Source: Frankiaceae bacterium (GTDB taxonomy: Bacteria > Actinomycetota > Actinomycetes > JAFAQI01). Taken from it: a stretch of 55,519 nucleotides of DNA. The position numbers were made by a program, and so were the translations under genes. Shown piece by piece: positions 1 through 10,711 of this stretch. A model generated the notes under the pieces. That model was not told the DNA's origin. It saw nothing but the letters and a program-made list of their open reading frames with translations, and searched no databases. How positions within the stretch are numbered: the stretch's first letter is position 1; every line of letters begins with the position of its first letter. The DNA is taken from contig JAFAZI010000029.1 in NCBI GenBank assembly GCA_019239875.1, positions 1 to 55,519 of the forward strand, written 5' to 3'.

Positions 1-998
1 GGTCAGCGAGCGGCCAACACGTGCGTGACGTCGCGTTGCCGCCGTACGTGAGCGTCGTGGAGATGTCTGGCGGCGACGGCGACCTGATGCACTTCGGGCT
101 GACGTCGTTCACGGACCCGGCGTCGGTCTGGGCATGCGACGTGGCCACCGGGGCCGTGACACAGGTCCGGGACAGCGAGCTGCCGATCGACGCGGACGCC
201 ATCGTCGTGACGCGCGCGACCGCTCCGTCGAAGGATGGCACCGAGGTGCCGATGTTCCTGGTGCACCGCCGCGATCGGGAGCCGGACGGCGCCGTACCGA
301 CCCTGCTCTACGGATACGGCGGCTTCGACATCCCGGTCACCCCGACCTTCAACGCCGGCCGGCTGGTCTGGGTCGAGCGCGGCGGCCTGCTGGCGGTCGC
401 GAACCTGCGCGGTGGCGGGGAGTTCGGCAAGGAGTGGTACGACGCCGGCAAGCTCGCGGCGAAGCAGAACGTCTTCGACGACTTCGCCGGATGCGCCGGT
501 TGGCTCGCGGCCTCGCCGTGGACCCGCGCGGACCGGATCGTCGTGAACGGCGGGTCGAACGGCGGCCTGCTCGTCGGGGCCACCCTCACCCAACGGCCTG
601 AGCTGATCGGCGCCGCCGTCCCCGAGGTCGGCGTGATGGACATGCTGCGGTACCACAAGTTCACGATCGGCTGGGCGTGGATGAGTGACCTTGGTGACCC
701 GGATGATCCTGAGCAGTTCCAGTGGGTTCGGTCGTTCTCGCCGCTGCACGCGATCACGCCAGGTACGGCGTACCCAGCGACGCTCGTGATGACCGGTGAC
801 CACGACGACCGCGTCGTACCAGGCCACTCCTTCAAGTTCGCGGCCGCGCTGCAACACGCACAGCGCGGTGACGCGCCGACCCTGATCCGGATCGAGACCT
901 CCGCCGGGCACGGCGCCGGGACGCCCGTCCACAAGCTGGTCGAAGCGCGGGCGGACATGCTCGCCTTCTGCGAGGCAGCGGTCGGCGCCGGCAGGTGA
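1..998 (+). CDS. Prolyl oligopeptidase family serine peptidase (S9), 3' part
   Basis: The reading frame is open from the first bases, so the N-terminal beta-propeller half lies outside the window and only the alpha/beta-hydrolase catalytic half (about 330 residues) is present. The nucleophile Ser sits in GGSNGG (codon at 555-557), the Asp in GDHDDRV and the His in SAGHGAG, which is the S9A order Ser-Asp-His. The motif YGYGGF and the segment NLRGGGEFG are typical of prolyl oligopeptidase, which cuts after proline in short peptides and is usually cytosolic. The protein ends about 110 bp before the convergent nuclease gene. Family assignment is firm; exact specificity is not. Confidence 0.9.
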   Translation, partial: SASGQHVRDVALPPYVSVVEMSGGDGDLMHFGLTSFTDPASVWACDVATGAVTQVRDSELPIDADAIVVTRATAPSKDGTEVPMFLVHRRDREPDGAVPTLLYGYGGFDIPVTPTFNAGRLVWVERGGLLAVANLRGGGEFGKEWYDAGKLAAKQNVFDDFAGCAGWLAASPWTRADRIVVNGGSNGGLLVGATLTQRPELIGAAVPEVGVMDMLRYHKFTIGWAWMSDLGDPDDPEQFQWVRSFSPLHAITPGTAYPATLVMTGDHDDRVVPGHSFKFAAALQHAQRGDAPTLIRIETSAGHGAGTPVHKLVEARADMLAFCEAAVGAGR

Positions 999-1109
999 CG
1001 TTCTCGGGCGTGACGGGTCGTGAGCCGTACGCGACGCTTCCACGTCGTTAGGTACTCACCAGCCGGCAACCCTGACCGGCCGCGTCACCACCAGCCGCAG
1101 AGGGGACGG

Positions 1110-2000
1110 CTAGGCCTCGGCGGGGACGGGCGGCTCGTCCACGGTCAGCACGATCTCGCGCGGTGGCAGCGGCGGCGGCGTGCCACCGAACGCGGGGCAG
1201 AGCGCCTGGTGGTCACACCAGCCGCAGAGCTTGCTGGGTTTGTGCCGGAAGTCACCGGTCTCCCGCGCTTTGGTGATCGCCGTACCGATCGCCTCGAGCT
1301 GGCGCTCGAGGGAGATCAGGTCCTGCTCATCGGGGGAGTAGTCCAGGACCTCCCGGTCCCGCAGGTAGTACAGCCGCAGCACCTTCGGCAGCACGCCGGT
1401 CGACCGCCAGAGCAGCAGTGCGTAGAACCGGAGCTGGAAGAGCGCCTTGCCCTCGAAGGCTTCGTGGGGCGACTTCCCGCTCTTGTAGTCCACGACGCGA
1501 AGATCGCCGGCTGGTGAGCGGTCGAGACGGTCGACGAATCCCTTGAGGTGCACGCCGGAGGACAGCGAGCCCTCGACGAGGACCTCTCGCTCGGCCGGCT
1601 CGATCCGAGTCGGGTCCTCGAGCGCGAAGTAGCTGTCGAGCAGCGTGCTGGTCGACTCGAGCAGGCTCGGCAGGCCGCCTGGGATCTCGGCGACGAGAGC
1701 CGCGAGCTCCTCGTCGTCGGCGAGCACCTCCTGCCACGTCGGTTCCGCCAGGTCGATCGCCGCGTGGACCGTGCGCTCGGCGGCGGCGAGGTCGAACAGC
1801 TTCTCGAGGATGCCGTGGATGACGGTGCCGCGCGCCGCGTCGATGCTCGGGGGCTCGGGGAGCTTGTCGATCACTCGGAAGCGGTAGAGGAGCGCGCAGT
1901 TCTTGAAGTCGAGCGCGCGCGACGGCGACAGCGACCACTCCGGGACGGCGGCGTCCGCTTCGGTGGTGGTGTCGGGAGCGACGACCTCGAGCTCTGTCAT
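1110..2000 (-). CDS. RecB-family PD-(D/E)XK nuclease with Fe-S cysteines
   Basis: This 296-residue protein resembles Cas4/AddB-type nuclease domains. The core reads LKGFVDRLD followed by VVDYKSGK, giving the Asp and the D-x-K of the PD-(D/E)XK fold. One N-terminal Cys (FKNCALLYRF) and three C-terminal Cys (CGWCDHQALCP) probably hold a 4Fe-4S cluster. An ortholog (Rv2119) neighbours trmI in M. tuberculosis, so the location is conserved. An ATG eight codons downstream of the longest possible start is chosen because TACGGT (2008-2013, minus strand) lies 7 nt before it, as expected for a leaderless transcript. It is divergent from the M50 protease. A role in DNA repair is inferred; the substrate is unknown. 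Confidence 0.85.
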   Translation of the reverse strand: MTELEVVAPDTTTEADAAVPEWSLSPSRALDFKNCALLYRFRVIDKLPEPPSIDAARGTVIHGILEKLFDLAAAERTVHAAIDLAEPTWQEVLADDEELAALVAEIPGGLPSLLESTSTLLDSYFALEDPTRIEPAEREVLVEGSLSSGVHLKGFVDRLDRSPAGDLRVVDYKSGKSPHEAFEGKALFQLRFYALLLWRSTGVLPKVLRLYYLRDREVLDYSPDEQDLISLERQLEAIGTAITKARETGDFRHKPSKLCGWCDHQALCPAFGGTPPPLPPREIVLTVDEPPVPAEA

Positions 2001-2094
2001 TGGCCTGACCGTAGAACACGCCACTGACGTTTTTCGGCTTTCCCCAGCCGGATATTTCAGGTGAGGCTCAGCGGGCGGCGCCTACGATTGAACG

Positions 2095-3252
2095 GTGACC
2101 GACCAGCGGCACGACGAGCAGCAGCCCGAGCCGCCCGCCTGGGTGTCCGGGATACCGGCGGGGCGGATCTTCGGCGTGCCCCTCGTCGTCTCGCCGATGT
2201 GGCTGATCCTCGTCGCTTTCGCGATGGTGGTGATCCCGCCGGCGCTGCGCGATCACGTGGCGGGCCTCGGCGACATCGGCAGCGTCGTCGCGGCGTTCGC
2301 GCTGATCGTCGTCGTGTACGGCGCGGTGCTCGCGCATGAAGCGAGCCACGTGCTCGTGGCAAAGGCGTTGGGGCTTCGGGTAGGACGGGTCGTGCTGCAG
2401 CTGCTCGGCGCGCAGTCCGAGGTGCTCGACGAGCCGCGGCGGCCAGGCGACGCCTACCTCATCGCCGCGGTGGGCCCGCTGTGCTCGGTGTTCCTTGCGG
2501 GTCTCGGGGCCGTGATCGGTGCCGGATTCGAGCGACACTCACTCGGCTGGACCTTCGGCTGGTCCTTCGCCTACATCAACGGTGTCGTGGCCGCCTTCAA
2601 CCTGCTGCCCGGCCTGCCGCTGGATGGCGGCCAGATCCTGCGCGCGGCGATCTGGCACCGGACCACGGACAAGACGAAGGCCACGATCGCGGCTGGACAC
2701 GTGGGCCAGGGCCTGTCCTACCTGATCGTCGGGGTGGCGCTCGTGGCCCCGCAGCTCGTGTCGAGCGACAAGGCATTCGGAACGGTCTACCTGCTGCTCC
2801 TCGCGTTCGTCGTCGGCTCCAACGCATCCATCGTGGTGGCGCGCGCGAAGGCAGGGAGCGCCCTGCCACGCCTGGACATGCGCACGATGTTGCGCCCGGC
2901 GCTCACCGTCGAGGCGCAGCTCCCGCTCGCGGAGGCAGTTCGGCGGGCACGCGACATCGGAGCCCGCGCCCTGGTCATCGTCGACGGTCACAACCGCTGG
3001 TCGGGGATCGTGTCGGAGCAGGCGGTGCAGGCGACGCCGGTGGAACGGCAGCCGTGGATGTCGGTCAGCGACCTCGCGCGACCAATGGAGGCTGGCCTGG
3101 TCCTGTCGCCCGATCTGACCGGCGAGGCGCTGATGAGCGCGATCCAGAAGACCCCGGCCAGCGAGTACCTGGTGGCCGACTCCAACGGCCTCAAGGGCGT
3201 CCTCGCCCGCACTGATCTGATCGCTGCACTGCGCGCGCTGGGTGTCCGCTAG
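2095..3252 (+). CDS. Site-2-protease-like M50 metalloprotease with C-terminal CBS-like region
   Basis: A 385-residue membrane protein. The zinc-binding HEASH motif is at residues 81-85 inside a hydrophobic helix, and the second-helix motif LPLDGG supplies the third ligand (Asp177). About six hydrophobic segments span residues 25-245. The last 120 residues look like a CBS pair (IVDGHNRWSGIVS and VLARTDLIAAL), which often bind adenine nucleotides. Such proteases cut transmembrane substrates such as anti-sigma factors; no partner is encoded nearby. GTG at 2095 follows TACGAT (2083-2088) by 6 nt, so the transcript is probably leaderless. TrmI lies 36 bp downstream on the same strand and may be co-transcribed. 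Confidence 0.88.
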   Translation: MTDQRHDEQQPEPPAWVSGIPAGRIFGVPLVVSPMWLILVAFAMVVIPPALRDHVAGLGDIGSVVAAFALIVVVYGAVLAHEASHVLVAKALGLRVGRVVLQLLGAQSEVLDEPRRPGDAYLIAAVGPLCSVFLAGLGAVIGAGFERHSLGWTFGWSFAYINGVVAAFNLLPGLPLDGGQILRAAIWHRTTDKTKATIAAGHVGQGLSYLIVGVALVAPQLVSSDKAFGTVYLLLLAFVVGSNASIVVARAKAGSALPRLDMRTMLRPALTVEAQLPLAEAVRRARDIGARALVIVDGHNRWSGIVSEQAVQATPVERQPWMSVSDLARPMEAGLVLSPDLTGEALMSAIQKTPASEYLVADSNGLKGVLARTDLIAALRALGVR

Positions 3253-4155
<903 letters not shown>

Positions 4156-4189
4156 GGCGAAATGAACAGGTGTCGACACTGGGTACGGC

Positions 4190-4233
4190 TATAGGCTCAC
4201 GAAAAGGTAGACCCACACCGCTTCGAGGAGGTG
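4190..4233 (+). promoter_or_regulatory. Probable arc promoter -10 and strong Shine-Dalgarno sequence
   Basis: TATAGGCT at 4190-4197 contains a TAnnnT -10 box. AGGAGGTG at 4226-4233 is a near-perfect ribosome binding site. Its core ends 5 nt before GTG 4237, which is why that codon is preferred over the in-frame GTG at 4231 that overlaps the site. Unlike many genes here, arc seems to have a real 5' leader of about 30 nt. Confidence 0.55.
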
Positions 4234-4236
4234 CCT

Positions 4237-6000
4237 GTGCCCGCGAACCACGAGGCCGAGGCACGTGCGGCGCGCCTTGAGCAAGAAGCCCAAGACCTCA
4301 ACAACCAGATCGCCTTCCTGGAAGAGGAAGTCGGCACGTTGCGGCGCCGCCTGTCAGACTCGCCACGTCAGTCACGCGGCCTGGAAGAGCGGCTCGCCGA
4401 GGCGCAGGCCAGCCTGGCCGGCGTAACAACTCAGAACGAGCGCCTCGCGTCGACCCTGAAGGAAGCACGCGACCAGATCGTCGCGCTCAAAGAAGAGGTT
4501 GACCGGCTGGCGCAGCCGCCGAGCGGTTACGGCTACTACCTCGGGACGCACGAGGACGGCACCGTCGACATCTTCACCGGCGGCCGAAAGCTGCGGGTCG
4601 CGGTCTCGCCTGCGGTTGAGGCGGCGGACCTGCTCCGTGGCCAGGAGGTCATGCTCAACGAGGCGATGAACGTCGTCGAGGCGCTGCACTTCGAACGCCA
4701 GGGCGACGTCGTGATGCTCAAGGAGATCCTCGAGGGTGGCGACCGTGCGCTGGTGATCGGCCACACCGACGAAGAGCGCATCGTGATGATCGCCGACTCG
4801 CTGAAGGACCAGCCGATCCGGGCTGGCGACTCGCTGCTGCTAGAGGCGCGCTCCGGCTACGTGTACGAGCGGATCCCGAAGTCCGAGGTCGAGGAGCTCG
4901 TCCTCGAAGAGGTGCCGGACATCGACTACGAGTCGATCGGTGGCCTGCGCGACCAGATCGAGCAGATCCGTGACGCCGTCGAGCTGCCGTTCCTGCACAA
5001 GGATCTGTTCATCGAGCACCAGCTGCGCCCGCCGAAAGGCATCCTGCTCTATGGCCCGCCCGGATGCGGCAAGACGCTGATCGCGAAGGCGGTCGCGAAC
5101 TCGCTGGCCAAGAAGGTCGCCGCGGCTGGCAAGGGTGAGGGCCGCTCCTACTTCCTCAACATCAAGGGCCCCGAGCTGCTGAACAAGTACGTCGGCGAGA
5201 CGGAGCGGCACATTCGCCTGGTCTTCCAGCGCGCCCGCGAGAAGGCGAGCGAGGGCACCCCGGTCATCGTGTTCTTCGACGAGATGGACTCGATCTTCCG
5301 AACCCGTGGTTCCGGTGTGTCCTCCGACGTGGAGAACACGATCGTGCCGCCGCTGTTGAGTGAGATCGACGGCGTCGAGGGGCTCGAGAACGTCATCGTG
5401 ATCGGCGCGTCGAACCGTGAGGACATGATCGACCCCGCCATCCTGCGGCCCGGCCGACTCGACGTGAAGATCAAGATCGAGCGCCCGGACGCGGAAGCGG
5501 CACGCGACATCTTCTCGAAGTACGTCGTCGCCGAGCTGCCGCTGCACTCCGACGATCTCGCCGAGCACGGCGGCTCCACCGAAGCGACCATCTACGCGAT
5601 GATCCAGCGGACCGTCGAGCGGATGTACACGGAGACCGAGGAGAACCGGTTCCTCGAGGTGACCTACGCGAACGGCGACAAGGAGGTCCTGTACTTCAAG
5701 GACTTCAACTCCGGCGCCATGATCGAGAACATCGTGGCTCGGGCCAAGAAGATGGCGATCAAGGACTTCTTGGAGTCCGGGGCGAAGGGCATCCGCGTCA
5801 ACCACCTGCTCACGGCGTGCGTCGATGAGTTCAAGGAGAACGAGGATCTGCCCAACACGACCAACCCGGACGACTGGGCCCGGATCTCCGGCAAGAAGGG
5901 CGAGCGGATCGTCTACATCCGGACGCTCATCACCGGCAAGCAGGGCGACGACGCCGGCCGTTCCATCGACACCGTCGCGAACACCGGCCAGTACCTGTAA
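4237..6000 (+). CDS. arc: Proteasome-activating AAA+ ATPase Arc/Mpa
   Basis: A 587-residue hexameric unfoldase that recognises Pup on tagged proteins and threads them into the 20S core. An N-terminal coiled coil (about residues 5-90) binds Pup, followed by a double OB region. The AAA module has Walker A GPPGCGKT at about residue 273 and Walker [11 protein letters not shown] near 344-352. The sensor region has IGASNRED, and the arginine-finger region reads RPGRLD. The C terminus GQYL carries the penultimate Tyr needed to dock on the core particle. It is followed by dop after two inserted exported-protein genes on the other strand. Confidence 0.97.
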   Translation: MPANHEAEARAARLEQEAQDLNNQIAFLEEEVGTLRRRLSDSPRQSRGLEERLAEAQASLAGVTTQNERLASTLKEARDQIVALKEEVDRLAQPPSGYGYYLGTHEDGTVDIFTGGRKLRVAVSPAVEAADLLRGQEVMLNEAMNVVEALHFERQGDVVMLKEILEGGDRALVIGHTDEERIVMIADSLKDQPIRAGDSLLLEARSGYVYERIPKSEVEELVLEEVPDIDYESIGGLRDQIEQIRDAVELPFLHKDLFIEHQLRPPKGILLYGPPGCGKTLIAKAVANSLAKKVAAAGKGEGRSYFLNIKGPELLNKYVGETERHIRLVFQRAREKASEGTPVIVFFDEMDSIFRTRGSGVSSDVENTIVPPLLSEIDGVEGLENVIVIGASNREDMIDPAILRPGRLDVKIKIERPDAEAARDIFSKYVVAELPLHSDDLAEHGGSTEATIYAMIQRTVERMYTETEENRFLEVTYANGDKEVLYFKDFNSGAMIENIVARAKKMAIKDFLESGAKGIRVNHLLTACVDEFKENEDLPNTTNPDDWARISGKKGERIVYIRTLITGKQGDDAGRSIDTVANTGQYL

Positions 6001-6029
6001 CTGCGAGGACCCTCCGCGAAGGTGTGCTG

Positions 6030-7541
6030 CTAGCGCCCCACCGCGAAGATGTGTGTTCGGAACGCGGCGCCGCCGTGCTCGTTGACGGCCCGAATCGTGG
6101 CAGTCCACGTGCCGACTGCTTTCGGCTTGCCGTCGACCGAGCCGTCCCTGGCAAGGGACAAACCCGTCGGCAGGCTGCCGTTCGTCACGGTGAACCTGAC
6201 CCGCCCGACAGCGTGGCGGGCGACGAACCGTCCGGTGGATTCCGTTCCCTTGGTGAGGTGTCCCAGGCGCTTCGCCACCGACCGCATCGTGGCGACGCCG
6301 GGATACACCGACATCGTGTTGGGGGCGTCTGGTGGCGCGACGCCCTTAACCGTCGGCCCGATGGTCGGGCGGTTCCGGTCGGCATCGTGCACGATGCTGA
6401 ACTCGGGAATCGTTGACTTTGACACCGGGTCGTACTCGGCGTGCTGGACGGCGAGATCTCCGTTACGCAGGTAGGAGGTCGCATAGATCTGGCCGTTGCC
6501 GTCCTCCGCACCGAGCAGCAGGTCTTTGACCCTGGTCAGCGTGCCGTTGTTGCTGAGGAGTCCCTTGTAGATGTACAGGTGGTTCTGCGCGGCGATGTCG
6601 ACATGGTCACCGTCGGGCGCGACCGCGACGCTGTGGATCGACATCGGCGGCACACCGATCGCCTGGCGGTAACGCTTCGGGTTGGACAGGTCGCTCAGGT
6701 CGAGAACGGCGACTCCGCCCGCGATCATGACGACCGCGGTCGTCGGCGTGACGGGGGAGAACGCGACACCGCCAGATCCCACATCGCTCGTCTCGGTTCG
6801 CTCGAGCCCGAACGACCCCATGAGCGCGGTCACGGCCGGATGCGCGGTGCCGACGCCTGCGACGACAGCTACGTGATTCGTATACGCGTCGACCGCGATC
6901 GCGACGTACCTGCCGTCCTTGAGCGGTAGCGGGCTGAGCGCCACGCCGTCGAAGGTCTCGTGGTGAAGTGGTTGCTGCGGAATGGTGATGAAGCCGGGCG
7001 CATGGGCGTCGCCGGCGTCATTCAGGCCGGGACTCTGCACCCGCGAGTCCACGGACCAAACATCTCCGGCCTCTCGCAGCTGGACGACACCGGTCTCTGA
7101 GACCGCGACAAGGCCGAACCCGCGACCCAGCGCCACACCTTTCGTGTACGGCGAGAAGTTGGCGCGACCTTCGTGGCCGAAGGCGCTGAGGTCGATCGCG
7201 GGCGCGGGGGTGACGTGACTGGCCAGGTTCATCGCGTACAGGGAATCGGTGAATCGGCAGGCGAGCGCGGTCTTGCCCGCCGGATCGATGGCAGAGCAGT
7301 AGACCGTATCGGCGCCCGGAACCGCGCGGGTAGATGCGCGAGCCAACTTGCCGCCGTTGATACCCCTGAAAACATCCAAGGCCGCACTGCCGTCGGCTGC
7401 CAGCGCGACGCCCGTCGCGCTCGACGAGGCCGTCGCGCGCATCGTCGCAGGCGGCGGTGATCCGGCTGCACCAGCGGGACCGGCCGCGTTCGCCACGGCC
7501 AGCACCGCAACAGCAGCCGTGACAGCAGTCACGAGCTTCAT
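6030..7541 (-). CDS. Secreted propeller-like protein with C-terminal Ig-like domain (paralog A)
   Basis: About 503 residues with a signal peptide (MKLVTAVTAAVAVLAVANAAG) followed by Ala/Ser-rich mature sequence. The body shows WD/SMP-like strands (SVAVAPDGDHVDIAAQNHLYIYKG, read in two parts) suggestive of a beta-propeller. The last 65 residues (FTVTNGSLPTGLSLARDG) match the putative Ig-like fold found in bacterial surface proteins. It is clearly paralogous to the next gene upstream (shared GVGTAHP, FDGV, NDAG and SPVTP). The downstream ATG is chosen because it starts the signal peptide. No enzymatic motif is visible; function unknown. It lies convergent to arc and interrupts the usual arc-dop adjacency. 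Confidence 0.75.
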   Translation of the reverse strand: MKLVTAVTAAVAVLAVANAAGPAGAAGSPPPATMRATASSSATGVALAADGSAALDVFRGINGGKLARASTRAVPGADTVYCSAIDPAGKTALACRFTDSLYAMNLASHVTPAPAIDLSAFGHEGRANFSPYTKGVALGRGFGLVAVSETGVVQLREAGDVWSVDSRVQSPGLNDAGDAHAPGFITIPQQPLHHETFDGVALSPLPLKDGRYVAIAVDAYTNHVAVVAGVGTAHPAVTALMGSFGLERTETSDVGSGGVAFSPVTPTTAVVMIAGGVAVLDLSDLSNPKRYRQAIGVPPMSIHSVAVAPDGDHVDIAAQNHLYIYKGLLSNNGTLTRVKDLLLGAEDGNGQIYATSYLRNGDLAVQHAEYDPVSKSTIPEFSIVHDADRNRPTIGPTVKGVAPPDAPNTMSVYPGVATMRSVAKRLGHLTKGTESTGRFVARHAVGRVRFTVTNGSLPTGLSLARDGSVDGKPKAVGTWTATIRAVNEHGGAAFRTHIFAVGR

Positions 7542-7572
7542 GCGTCCCCCGTACGGCGTCACAGCCACGTGG

Positions 7573-9063
7573 TCAGGTCACTCGAAGCTTGACCTTCTTG
7601 AAGACAGCACCACCGTACTGATTGACGGCGCGCAGCGTGACCTTTCGGCGAACCGGGTGCTCGACGGTGCCCGTGATCTTTCCGCTCTTGCGCAGCCGAA
7701 GGCCCTTGGGCAGCTTGCCGTTGACGACGCTGAACGTGAACCGGCCGACGCCGTGCCGGACGGTGGCCACGATCGAGGACTTCTCGCCCACTTTCAGGTG
7801 CTTCGGCGCGACCCGCAACGTGGGCAGCGGCGCGGCCGGCCACACCGAGTCGCCGTCGAACTCCATGGGCTTCCCGCTGAGCTCGACACTCTTGAGGACG
7901 ACAGGATGCTTCGCCCCCGCCTTCTTGATCACGCTCGCGCGATAGTCCGTCGTGACGCCGTCGTCCGCAAGGGCTTCATGCACCGCCAACAGACGATGGG
8001 ATGTCACGTAGTTGAGGCTGTAGGTCGGGCCGGCGGGGACTGCTGGGAACACCGTGACCTGTCCGATGGCCTTCGGCGCGGTGTGCAGCAGGCCGCGGAA
8101 GACCACAACCTTGCCTCCCGAAGCGACCGCGAAGTGGTTGCCGTCGGGAGCGATCGCAACCGCTGAGACGGAGTTTGGGGCGCCGACCGTCAGCGCGACG
8201 GCCGACGGGTTCGCGGGGAACTTCAGGTTCAGGAAGTCGATGCCGGTCGGGGTCACCATGAGCCCCTGTTCCGGTGTCACGGGTGACAGCACCATCCCGC
8301 CGTGTCCGTACAGGCCGCCATCTGTCGGGTCGGCGAAGCCCGGCATCGTGAACATCTTCACGACCTGCGGGTGCGCCGTACCGACTCCAGTGATCACCGC
8401 CACGTTGCCGTCGTCGCTGGAGCGCGCGGACGCGAGGGCGACATAGCTGCCGTCGGCGCGCTGCACCTGACCGATGACGACGCCGTCGAACGTCCTGTGG
8501 TCATTGGTGACCTTGAAGCGGATCAGGCCGGCCCGGTGGGCGGTGCCGGCATCGTTCTTGCCTGGAAACTTCACGCGCTTGTCGACGTGCCAGGTGCCCT
8601 TTCGCGATCGCAGCTGGATGACGCCCTGGGAATCGAACGCCACCAGGCCGACGCGGTTGGTCAGAGCGGCGCCGTCGGTGTAAACGGTGTAGTCCTTGCC
8701 GCCCTCACCCGTATAGCCGGAGAGGTCGAGGGTCGGCCCAGCGATGGGGACGGCCTTGGTGAGGTGTTCGACCTGGGCGAGCTGCCCGTTGTCCAGTGCG
8801 AAGACCGCGGAATGCCCATTCGGGCTGATCGCGCTGGCCTCGGCATCCGCCTTGTCGCCAGCAGGCAGGTGTCCGGTCACCTTCAGCTGGCCATGGGTCA
8901 GATTTCCCACCGCGTCGAAGGTGTCACCTGCGCTGATGAAGCCGAAAGACAGGCCGCTCTTCGTCGCGGCGGGGGCTGATCGATGAGCCGCTGCCGCTCC
9001 CGGAGCGATGACGGGTACGCCGAGAACGACGGCCAGGCAAGCCGGCAGGACGAAACGCTTCAC
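7573..9063 (-). CDS. Secreted propeller-like protein with C-terminal Ig-like domain (paralog B)
   Basis: About 496 residues. The GTG at 9061-9063 begins a signal peptide (VKRFVLPACLAVVLGVPVI) and is preceded by a GGGGGA ribosome binding site; a longer frame to 9150 would put 29 non-signal residues first. The body repeats the layout of paralog A, with FDGV, NDAG, GVGTAHP and SAVAIAPDGNHFAVASGG. The C-terminal Ig-like segment is FSVVNGKLPKGLRLRKSG. The gene ends 31 bp before paralog A, so the pair is probably an operon made by tandem duplication. It is divergent from dop. Extracellular or wall location is inferred from the signal peptide; no catalytic residues are recognised. Confidence 0.75.
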   Translation of the reverse strand: MKRFVLPACLAVVLGVPVIAPGAAAAHRSAPAATKSGLSFGFISAGDTFDAVGNLTHGQLKVTGHLPAGDKADAEASAISPNGHSAVFALDNGQLAQVEHLTKAVPIAGPTLDLSGYTGEGGKDYTVYTDGAALTNRVGLVAFDSQGVIQLRSRKGTWHVDKRVKFPGKNDAGTAHRAGLIRFKVTNDHRTFDGVVIGQVQRADGSYVALASARSSDDGNVAVITGVGTAHPQVVKMFTMPGFADPTDGGLYGHGGMVLSPVTPEQGLMVTPTGIDFLNLKFPANPSAVALTVGAPNSVSAVAIAPDGNHFAVASGGKVVVFRGLLHTAPKAIGQVTVFPAVPAGPTYSLNYVTSHRLLAVHEALADDGVTTDYRASVIKKAGAKHPVVLKSVELSGKPMEFDGDSVWPAAPLPTLRVAPKHLKVGEKSSIVATVRHGVGRFTFSVVNGKLPKGLRLRKSGKITGTVEHPVRRKVTLRAVNQYGGAVFKKVKLRVT

Positions 9064-9150
9064 AATTCCCCCAAGGCGCAACAGATCCGATCCGATCTGG
9101 TCTGAACCTCTCACGATGGCGCGGCCGGGTCTATACACCGGCTCGGCCAC

Positions 9151-9165
9151 TAGGCTGATGCCATG
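9151..9165 (+). promoter_or_regulatory. Leaderless promoter -10 of dop
   Basis: TAGGCT (9151-9156) is followed by six bases and then ATG at 9163, with no Shine-Dalgarno sequence. The spacing places the transcription start at or next to the start codon. Confidence 0.55.
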
Positions 9166-10701
9166 ACGGTCCGTCGGGTGATGGGCACCGAAACTGAGTA
9201 CGGGATCTCAGTGCCGGGCCACTCGACGGCGAACCACATGCTGGCGTCGAGCCAGATCGTCAACGCGTACCTGAACGCAACTACCGGATCGAGCCGCGAT
9301 CGCAGCCCGCGATGGGACTTCGAGGAGGAGTCGCCGCTGCGCGATGCGCGCGGCTTCGAGGCCGGCGGCCCGATCGTCGCCGACACGGCGGACATGCTGC
9401 CCGACGACGAGGTCGGCCTGGCGAACGTCATCCTGACCAACGGTGCGCGGCTGTACGTCGACCATGCTCACCCGGAGTTCTCGAGCCCTGAGGTCACCAA
9501 TCCGCGGGACGCGGTGCGGTGGGACAAGGCGGGGGAGCTGGTGATGGCTGCGGCCGCGGAGTACGCGGCGCGGGTCCCTGGCACCGGCCACATCCAGCTC
9601 TATAAGAACAACACGGACAACAAGGGCGCGTCGTACGGGTCGCACGAGAACTACCTGATGCAGCGCCAGACGCCGTTCGGTGACATCGTGCGGTATCTGA
9701 CGCCGTTCTTCGTGACGCGGCAGATCGTGTGCGGAGCCGGCCGGGTCGGGCTCGGGCAGGACGGACACGGGCACGGTTTCCAGATCTCCCAGCGGGCGGA
9801 CTACTTCGAGGTCGAGGTCGGGCTCGAAACCACGCTGAAGCGGCCGATCATCAACACCCGGGACGAGCCGCACGCGGACCCGGAGCGGTATCGCCGGCTC
9901 CACGTGATCATCGGCGACGCGAACCTGTCGGAGATCTCGACCTACCTCAAGGTCGGCACGACGGCGCTGATCCTGTCGATGATCGAGGAGAAGTGGTTCA
10001 GCGACAACGACATCGACTTCGGCATCGACTCGCCGGTGGCGTCGCTGCGCGCGATCTCCCACGACGCGTCGCTGAAGCATGTCGTCTCCATGCACGACGG
10101 CCGGAAGCTGACGGGGCTACAGGTGCAGGCGGAGTTCCTCGAGCAGGCACGGAAGTTCGTCGAGGACCGGTACGGCGCGGACGCCGACGAGCAGACCCTC
10201 GACGTACTCAACCGGTGGGAACGGATTCTGGTCCAGCTCGCCGACGACCCGATGCTGCTCGCGAACGAGCTCGACTGGGTGGCGAAACTCCAGCTGTTGC
10301 AGGGATATCGCGACCGCGAAGGCCTGGATTGGGACTCTCCCAAGCTCCAGCTGGTCGACCTGCAGTACAGCGACGTCCGGTCGGACAAGGGTCTTTACAA
10401 CCGGTTGGTGCAGCGCGGTCGGTTCGAGCGCATCTTGACCGATGACGAGATCTCGCGGGCGGTGACGGAGCCGCCCACGGACACGCGGGCCTACTTCCGG
10501 GGGCGTTGCCTGTCCAAGTACGCCGCGGATGTTGCGGCAGCGTCGTGGGACTCGGTGATCTTCGACGTGGGGCGGGAGTCGCTCCAGCGGGTGCCGATGC
10601 TGGAGCCCTTGCGGGGCACGGCGGCCCACGTCGACGAGCTGCTGGCGCGGTGCGCGACCGCGGCACAGCTGGTGGATGAGATCACCGGGGCCAAGTCGTA
10701 G
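9163..10701 (+). CDS. dop: Pup deamidase / depupylase Dop
   Basis: A 512-residue glutamine-synthetase-like enzyme of the PafA/Dop family. It converts the C-terminal Gln of Pup to Glu and also removes Pup from substrates. The N terminus (GTETEYGIS) carries the metal-binding glutamates. The long insertion around residues 43-70 (about [20 protein letters not shown]) is the Dop-specific loop absent from PafA. Family motifs [31 protein letters not shown] and NTRDEPHAD are intact. Because Pup here ends in Gln, this enzyme is required before ligation. It is 580 bp upstream of pup, separated by an opposite-strand DUF3291-like gene. Confidence 0.96.
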   Translation: MTVRRVMGTETEYGISVPGHSTANHMLASSQIVNAYLNATTGSSRDRSPRWDFEEESPLRDARGFEAGGPIVADTADMLPDDEVGLANVILTNGARLYVDHAHPEFSSPEVTNPRDAVRWDKAGELVMAAAAEYAARVPGTGHIQLYKNNTDNKGASYGSHENYLMQRQTPFGDIVRYLTPFFVTRQIVCGAGRVGLGQDGHGHGFQISQRADYFEVEVGLETTLKRPIINTRDEPHADPERYRRLHVIIGDANLSEISTYLKVGTTALILSMIEEKWFSDNDIDFGIDSPVASLRAISHDASLKHVVSMHDGRKLTGLQVQAEFLEQARKFVEDRYGADADEQTLDVLNRWERILVQLADDPMLLANELDWVAKLQLLQGYRDREGLDWDSPKLQLVDLQYSDVRSDKGLYNRLVQRGRFERILTDDEISRAVTEPPTDTRAYFRGRCLSKYAADVAAASWDSVIFDVGRESLQRVPMLEPLRGTAAHVDELLARCATAAQLVDEITGAKS

Positions 10702-10711
10702 CCGACTGTCG

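Noticed and set aside
4840-6108. Long minus-strand frame opposite arc
   Set aside because: Shadow of the ATPase gene; no family resemblance.
6030-9063. Recent horizontal transfer of the two exported paralogs
   Set aside because: Base composition and codon use look like the neighbours by eye, and no flanking repeats, tRNA or integrase are seen.
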